DNA from: Sporosarcina sp. Marseille-Q4063
GTDB taxonomy: Bacteria; Bacillota; Bacilli; Bacillales_A; Planococcaceae
Direction of reading: 5' to 3'
DNA length: 64,000 nt
NCBI RefSeq assembly: GCF_018309085.1
Contig: NZ_CP070502.1
Location: forward strand, 992,001-1,056,000
Below are positions 62,854 through 64,000 of this stretch, piece by piece. The position numbers and the translations under genes are program-made. Each line of letters starts with the position of its first letter. Position 1 is the first letter of the stretch. A model generated the notes under the pieces. That model was not told where the DNA came from. It saw only the letters and a list, made by a program, of their open reading frames with translations, and did not search any database.

Positions 62854-63165
62854 TCATCTTAAGGTGTCATCGTGTCCTATTTGGTCTAATATCCAGTCAT
62901 CATCCTTTTCTTTAGAATAACCGGTAAAATACGTTTTATTAACTTCAATGAGATTCCAGACCATTGGTTCTTCGACAATTATCATTACGTTCTCTTGATT
63001 TGTTTCATTGTTTGGGTCAAACGCTATTATCCATGCTTCTCTATAATCCTCCGAATACCCTTTTTCAACTACATACAAATAAGACGTCGTTGATGTATAG
63101 GGACATCCACAAGCTGCAATTACCAAAAGGAACAGGATCATCAATGAACTTAAAATCTTTTTCAT
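62854..63165 (-). CDS. Small lipoprotein of unknown function
   Basis: A 103-aa predicted lipoprotein: signal MKKILSSLMILFLLVIAAC with cysteine as lipid site, then a tyrosine-rich mature part. GGGGGAAG lies 4 nt before ATG 63165; the 12 codons upstream have no binding site. No family recognised. Probably surface exposed. Confidence 0.6.
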   Translation of the reverse strand: MKKILSSLMILFLLVIAACGCPYTSTTSYLYVVEKGYSEDYREAWIIAFDPNNETNQENVMIIVEEPMVWNLIEVNKTYFTGYSKEKDDDWILDQIGHDDTLR

Positions 63166-63212
63166 TTTTCTTCCCCCACAGTTGATTTTTCTCGACGCCA
63201 TTGATAATAAAA

Positions 63213-63551
63213 CTATCCAATATAATGAAGAATCAACTGATATAACGCGATAGAAAATCCTAGAATACTTGCTTTTACTTTGGCAGGATGGGATCTTTTA
63301 TTGCCATACAAATAAATGGACATAAATATAAAGCCTACCGGAAGCCATATTTCAAAGGCGCCATTCATTGTACTTTGAGAAAAAACCGGAGCAATATAAG
63401 CACTAATAAGAAAATAAAAGAAAATCGTAAAGCGCCGTGTTTCTAACTGTTTGCTCCACCTAACTAGAAGGATAATAATTATAATTGCGATAATCGTAAT
63501 GTGTAAATGAGGTAAATGAAGAGAAATACCGTTTCCTAATTCGTATTCCAT
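63213..63551 (-). CDS. Small membrane protein of unknown function
   Basis: A 112-aa protein with three to four hydrophobic helices, starting ELGNGISLHLPHLHITIIA. Histidine-rich N-terminus (HLPHLH) could bind metal but this is speculative. ATG 63551 follows GGGGAAAG; GTG 63563 is an alternative. No family recognised. It lies 48 nt upstream of the lipoprotein gene and may share a transcript with it. Confidence 0.5.
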   Translation of the reverse strand: MEYELGNGISLHLPHLHITIIAIIIIILLVRWSKQLETRRFTIFFYFLISAYIAPVFSQSTMNGAFEIWLPVGFIFMSIYLYGNKRSHPAKVKASILGFSIALYQLILHYIG

Positions 63552-63638
63552 CTTTCCCCGCACCTCTCGTTCAACTACTTAACAATCTAACCAATTCTAG
63601 CGCAGCTGTGTTCATTTATCGCGCCCTTTACAGAAGAC

Positions 63639-64000
63639 TTAACCTTCACTAATGTCGTCTAACGCCTTCCGTATTTCTTTTTCAAATGGCACACTATCTG
63701 AATTTATATCTAGTTCATGCACATAAAAAATCAATATATTTCTCTTTTCGAACGTACTAGCAGATACCAGTTCCATTGTCGCAGTATTTTCGACAAACTC
63801 TTCGATACCCTTCTCACGTTCAATTTCTGTTTCGAATTCAAAAATAAAAAATGGTTTTTCGCTTAACTCATATGCTCTTGGTTTTACATTTCTTAGTTTT
63901 GACCCAAAGACGCTTTGCGGAAATTCAGCTTCCACCAAATTAACACCATTCTTTTGTAATGCTGTTACTACTTCTACTTCAGTAATATGGGAACTATCAT
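63639..64000 (-). CDS. Protein of unknown function, 5' end outside the window
   Basis: The leftward frame is open to the window edge, so the start lies beyond base 64000. At least 120 residues are visible: VVTALQKNGVNLVEAEFP, then PRAYELSEKPFFIFEFETE, and a strand-rich end with ILIFYVHELD. Mixed alpha/beta, no motif recognised. The visible part has no signal, but the N-terminus is missing and could carry one. Stop at 63639. Confidence 0.6.
   Translation of the reverse strand, partial: DSSHITEVEVVTALQKNGVNLVEAEFPQSVFGSKLRNVKPRAYELSEKPFFIFEFETEIEREKGIEEFVENTATMELVSASTFEKRNILIFYVHELDINSDSVPFEKEIRKALDDISEG

Overview
The window is chromosomal DNA of a low-GC, endospore-forming member of the Bacillales. 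A Planococcaceae/Sporosarcina-like host is an inference from gene style; no 16S or other marker is present. Evidence for a spore former is a sporulation-type diadenylate cyclase (cdaS) beside an SspL-type small acid-soluble spore protein gene. Most genes read leftward and many starts are TTG or GTG with strong AGGAGG-type ribosome binding sites. No rRNA, tRNA or CRISPR array was seen.

Layout: 0-8 kb holds a cut-off DoxX gene, cdaS/sspL, an AIM24 protein, a DinB protein, a SEC-C protein, a serine hydrolase, an aminotransferase and a MOSC protein. 8.3-12.6 kb holds a SLAP gene and then a Tat translocase (tatA-tatC) leading into a Tat-exported gluconate-2-dehydrogenase-like pair (subunit 3 plus GMC flavoprotein). 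12.8-18.7 kb is a complete oppABCDF operon. 20-23.6 kb pairs a glutamate/dicarboxylate symporter with a GlnK/GlnL-type two-component system. 24-26.7 kb holds tandem duplicated lipoproteins and secretion-like remnants. 26.8-31 kb holds an SDR, a frameshifted truncated globin, CstA and a Dus enzyme. 31.2-42 kb is a glycogen block (glgBCDAP) with a divergent type I pullulanase. 42-59.5 kb is accessory: small membrane proteins, a UvrA paralogue, decayed lipoprotein genes, an intact IS4-family element and two serine hydrolase loci, one a remnant. 59.7-62 kb is a compact operon resembling a type VII secretion lipase effector module with the enzymatic domain first. The right edge cuts a further gene.

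The most striking structure is a dispersed non-coding element of about 145 bp with ends GGTACCTGTGCAAG and CTTGCACAGGTACC and an internal hairpin followed by a T-run. I count 14 copies plus one right-end fragment. All are intergenic and all lie in the same orientation, whatever the neighbouring gene strands. The hairpin arms covary between several copies, and extra GGTACC sites in short tandem repeats flank many copies. The IS4-family element sits exactly in the GGTACC end of one copy with a 9-bp target duplication. This points to a structured, strand-biased mobile repeat (MITE or REP-like), whose mobilising enzyme is not in the window.
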